A DNA stretch of 7,742 nt from Candidatus Bathyarchaeota archaeon (GTDB lineage Archaea > Thermoproteota > Bathyarchaeia > RBG-16-48-13 > GCA-020355125): the NCBI GenBank assembly GCA_026014905.1, contig JAOZHK010000253.1, forward strand, positions 1 to 7,742, read 5' to 3'. The notes under the pieces were generated by a model. It was not told the origin of the DNA and did no database searches. It was given only the letters and a program-made list of their open reading frames with translations. Shown here one piece after another: positions 6,001 through 7,742 of this stretch. Made by a program: the position numbers and the translations under genes. Within the stretch, counting starts at the first letter, position 1, and each line of letters begins with the position of its first letter.

Positions 6001-6141
6001 TCATGCAGTTTCTACCCAATGTTTCCGTTTGCCACAGCGTTGACAATGCTGTTCCACATCGCGGACATTGGAACCACTGAGATATGAGAAGCGTTTCCGA
6101 CTCCATTTATGGAGGCCAATTTTACATAATGTTGAGCTCAT
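6001..6141 (-). CDS. 46-residue zinc-ribbon-like protein
   Basis: ATG 6141 opens a 46-residue frame that begins MSSTLCKIGLHKWSRKRFSY, passes through NVRDVEQHCQRCGKRKHW and ends VETA. Two half-sites are visible: C6 with H11 in LCKIGLHKW, and C33/C36 in HCQRCGK. I recognise this C-x4-H plus C-x2-C layout from small archaeal zinc-ribbon proteins that start with C-x-x-G-x-HKW. The start follows GTGATGATGA, which includes a GTGAT ribosome-site match. It is co-directional with, and 42 bases downstream of, the 82-residue gene, so both may be one transcript. A longer ORF on the same strand (5900-6106, another frame) overlaps it, but this frame carries the better-organised motif. Function is unknown; nucleic-acid or metal binding is likely. 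Confidence 0.6.
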   Translation of the reverse strand: MSSTLCKIGLHKWSRKRFSYLSGSNVRDVEQHCQRCGKRKHWVETA

Positions 6142-6183
6142 TCATCATCACGTTCGTCTGAAAACGATGATATCTCTTGGGAC

Positions 6184-6432
6184 TTATCGCCAGGTTTTCA
6201 AGATCTCTTTGGTTCGGGACGAGACTTCAAGCACACGGCCAAAATGTCCCGTCGGGCGCAGTTCGAGGACACCTAATCGGCGAAGGACTCGCCGATCACC
6301 CTTTGAGAAGATCTGCGTTGATTTTTCGCCGTTGAGCACACGTTGCAGTTCCTCCCGATAAAATGAGACCATATTCTTGAAGGTGATCTGTTCAAAGGCG
6401 TTGAGTTCTTCGACAGTATGTTGCATGATCAT
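6184..6432 (-). CDS. Small hypothetical protein with C-terminal wHTH-like segment
   Basis: An 82-residue charged protein. The N-terminal half is helical (TVEELNAFEQITFKNMVSFYREELQRVL). The C-terminal part, about residues 44-82 (KGDRRVLRRLGVLELRPTGHFGRVLEVSSRTKEIL), resembles a winged-helix core with a GR-VLEVS-RTKE wing and final helix, as in small archaeal element-encoded regulators. No family name can be given. ATG 6432 or 6426 can serve as start, neither with a ribosome site. TATA-like TTTTATATAT (6471-6480 in reverse) lies about 43 bases upstream. The same frame is open without a start codon to about 6500 and reads protein-like (SPTQSETLMIM), so the true N-terminus may be longer or lost. 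It lies between the recombinase and the zinc-ribbon gene, all on the minus strand, consistent with an integrated-element module. Confidence 0.55.
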   Translation of the reverse strand: MIMQHTVEELNAFEQITFKNMVSFYREELQRVLNGEKSTQIFSKGDRRVLRRLGVLELRPTGHFGRVLEVSSRTKEILKTWR

Positions 6433-6517
6433 CAGGGTTTCGGATTGTGTTGGGGAGAATCTCCAGTGCCATATATAAAAATTCAGTTTTTCTTCTCATT
6501 GAAGCCCTTAAATCCCA

Positions 6518-6532
6518 GATTGTTTTGAACCA
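6518..6532. repeat. Direct repeat copy 1 (GATTGTTTTGAACCA)
   Basis: First of two identical 15-base copies 94 bases apart, in the gap between the recombinase and the 82-residue gene. Read on the minus strand it contains GGTTCAAA, which resembles a tRNA T-loop, but no tRNA is present. Candidate attachment-site or recombinase-binding repeat. Confidence 0.6.
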
Positions 6533-6611
6533 TTCCAACTTTTTTGAAAGAAATAGGGGGAAGATCTGTAGGGTAATATGTACTCATTTAGGCATTTGAT
6601 TGATTTGGTAT

Positions 6612-6626
6612 GATTGTTTTGAACCA
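6612..6626. repeat. Direct repeat copy 2, abutting the recombinase stop codon
   Basis: Second identical 15-base copy, ending one base before the recombinase stop triplet (6628-6630). It lies inside a loop framed by GGCATTT (6591-6597) and AAATGCC (6630-6636), a 7-base inverted repeat. The rest of the roughly 195-base gap holds only A/T-rich DNA and the upstream TATA box of the 82-residue gene. Confidence 0.6.
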
Positions 6627-6627
6627 G

Positions 6628-7578
6628 TTAAATGCCGAGTTGGGGAATTGCCGCTAAATACGCCCGTTTTAATTCCCGTTTATCGATATGATCATAAATA
6701 TCCATGGCATCCCGATGTGCATCGCCACGAAGTTCTTTGATCAATTCTCGTTGCATCCCGTTCCGCCGCAAGTGTGTGGTAAACCAGTGGCGGCAACAGT
6801 GTGGTGTAAACCGTTCGTCAAGTCGGTCACTCGTGGGATCATGGAGTCCGATTCGGATTGCATGTTTCGTCACCGCATGCGATACGCCATGACGTTGCAG
6901 CCGCCCTCCACGCTCATTGATAAACAGCGCAGAGCATTCTGGTTGAACAGGATAACTGTCCCGGGTTTTAATCCATCGTTTCAGCACGCGGGCACATTCA
7001 TCATCAAAAAAGACGAGGGAGTTACTGCGCTTGGGATGTGGTTTTAGTTGAATACTTTGGTCAATCCAGTCGATGTCATCCAGATCGGTGCGGATCAATT
7101 CCCCACGACGAATCCCTGTCTTAGCTAATAACGTCACAATCGCTTTATCCCGTGGATTCATAATGGAGGTAATTAATTTTCTCATCGCCTCGACCGAAAT
7201 CAGCTGGCGTTCAGGACGCGAGGACCGCTTGTATTGTCGCACGTAGCGCTTCCGAAACGGGACAACCGGGTTGCTCGACGCCAACTCCTCCCACACTAAG
7301 TAATCACAAAACCCTGATAATGCAGCAAAATATTGGAGTAAAGTGTTATAAGCATACCCGCGATCGACAAGGTATCCTAACACTGCTCGAAGTGCTGCAC
7401 GATTCAATGTACGAATTGACATACCTCTCTGCACGAGCAGATCCGCTACGATACGCAGACTAGACTTGTATCCTTCAATCGTGTTCGGAGAGAGTCGACG
7501 CAGCGCACAATCCTGAAGAAACGCGGTAATTACGTCGTCATCCGATGGGTGAGATACGAGTACACTAACTTGAGTCAC
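6628..7578 (-). CDS. Tyrosine recombinase / integrase (Xer-like)
   Basis: A 316-residue site-specific recombinase that cuts and rejoins DNA through a 3'-phosphotyrosine. Residues about 14-105 form the SAM-like core-binding domain (ITAFLQDCALRRLSPNTIEGY...YFAALSGFCDYLVWEEL). Residues about 125-316 form the catalytic domain with a full set of residues: R157 in KTGIRRGEL, a lysine in the beta hairpin (about K183), H260 and R263 in PHCCRHWF, H288 in GDAHRD, and nucleophile Y295 in DIYDHI. Length matches Xer/phage-type integrases and no disruption is seen, so it is probably active. The start is GTG 7578, whose GTGA overlaps the stop of an upstream winged-helix gene, indicating translational coupling. 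Downstream lie two 15-base direct repeats, possible target sites. It could be a chromosome-dimer resolvase, but the setting beside accessory genes and remnants favours an element integrase. Confidence 0.93.
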   Translation of the reverse strand: MTQVSVLVSHPSDDDVITAFLQDCALRRLSPNTIEGYKSSLRIVADLLVQRGMSIRTLNRAALRAVLGYLVDRGYAYNTLLQYFAALSGFCDYLVWEELASSNPVVPFRKRYVRQYKRSSRPERQLISVEAMRKLITSIMNPRDKAIVTLLAKTGIRRGELIRTDLDDIDWIDQSIQLKPHPKRSNSLVFFDDECARVLKRWIKTRDSYPVQPECSALFINERGGRLQRHGVSHAVTKHAIRIGLHDPTSDRLDERFTPHCCRHWFTTHLRRNGMQRELIKELRGDAHRDAMDIYDHIDKRELKRAYLAAIPQLGI

Positions 7579-7742
7579 TCAGTCAGCCACTTCCAACCTT
7601 TTGGGGACGACTGCACTAATCCATAATCTTCGAGATACTCTAATTGCTTGGATATCGCCTGTACGGCTTCGTGTTCTGTCAGTGCAATGCCGAGACGTGA
7701 GAGCAATTCAGTACTTTCCACGGGTCGACCAGCATTGCGTAA
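7575..7742 (-). CDS. C-terminal part of a winged-helix protein, cut by the window edge
   Basis: The last 55 codons of a gene entering from the right edge. The reading starts LRNAGRPVESTELLSRLGIA and includes AVQAISKQLEYLEDYGLV, ending SSPKGWKWLTE. This is a winged-helix pattern: a target-selection helix (VESTELLSRLGI), a recognition helix (AVQAISKQLEYLEDYGLV) and a wing ending in a Gly-Trp turn. The stop codon TGA (7575-7577) overlaps the recombinase GTG by four bases (GTGA), so the two are co-translated. It may be a transcription factor or excisionase-like partner that controls the recombinase; without the N-terminus the family cannot be named. Confidence 0.75.
   Translation of the reverse strand, partial: LRNAGRPVESTELLSRLGIALTEHEAVQAISKQLEYLEDYGLVQSSPKGWKWLTE

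Noticed and set aside
5900..6106. 68-codon minus-strand ORF with one CPRCG motif
   Set aside because: It overlaps the 46-residue frame with the ordered zinc-ribbon motif, lacks a second metal half-site and its C-terminal half looks like non-coding translation.
6517..6627. Possible tRNA, because GGTTCAAA on the minus strand resembles a T-loop
   Set aside because: No acceptor, anticodon or D-arm pairing could be found around either copy.
6688..7047. 119-codon plus-strand ORF inside the recombinase
   Set aside because: The minus-strand recombinase has all catalytic residues; the plus reading is its shadow without a recognisable domain.
1..7742. CRISPR array, rRNA or complete insertion sequence
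   Set aside because: No regularly spaced repeats, no conserved rRNA segments and no transposase with terminal inverted repeats were seen.

Overview
The window is archaeal. Ribosome binding sites are of the GGTGA/AGGTG type. Promoters are TATA boxes about 25-30 bases upstream of the expected transcript start, one apparently leaderless, and no bacterial -35/-10 pairs stand out. The protein families also fit: a TRASH-domain regulator, a CopA-type ATPase and an archaeal-style tyrosine recombinase. The lineage cannot be fixed from sequence alone; a euryarchaeon or an Asgard-type archaeon of moderate G+C would fit.

Region 1 (about 1-5290) is a copper-handling island around one divergent control region. 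On the minus strand, a PadR winged-helix repressor with a C-terminal TRASH metal-binding domain (1780-2211) lies back to back with a Cu+-exporting P1B-type ATPase on the plus strand (about 2337-4850). The ATPase stop codon lies inside a strong ribosome binding site for a 48-residue YHS-domain protein (4855-5001). A 69-residue TRASH/zinc-ribbon protein (5078-5287) follows. Downstream of the regulator on the minus strand is a second unit with its own promoter: a one-TM SHOCT protein (1427-1642), a membrane-anchored PepSY-like protein rich in Met, His and Trp (825-1412), a glycine-rich multi-pass membrane protein (395-811) and a frameshifted class I methyltransferase that runs off the left edge (1-402). 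The regulator, ATPase and SHOCT promoters all carry AGATAT/ATATCT half-sites at their TATA boxes. This suggests one regulon controlled by the PadR-TRASH protein, with the ATPase exporting Cu+ and the small Cys-rich proteins binding or relaying it.

Region 2 (about 5290-7742) looks like accessory or mobile DNA. It holds a 34-codon orphan ORF, a 15-base TAGC repeat that puts stops in all six frames, and a beta-helix fragment without a credible start (5464-5919). On the minus strand follow a 46-residue zinc-ribbon-like protein (6001-6141), an 82-residue hypothetical (6184-6432), a complete tyrosine recombinase (6628-7578), and the end of a winged-helix protein overlapping the recombinase start by GTGA (7575-7742). 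A 15-base direct repeat, one copy abutting the recombinase stop codon, is a candidate attachment or recombinase-binding site.
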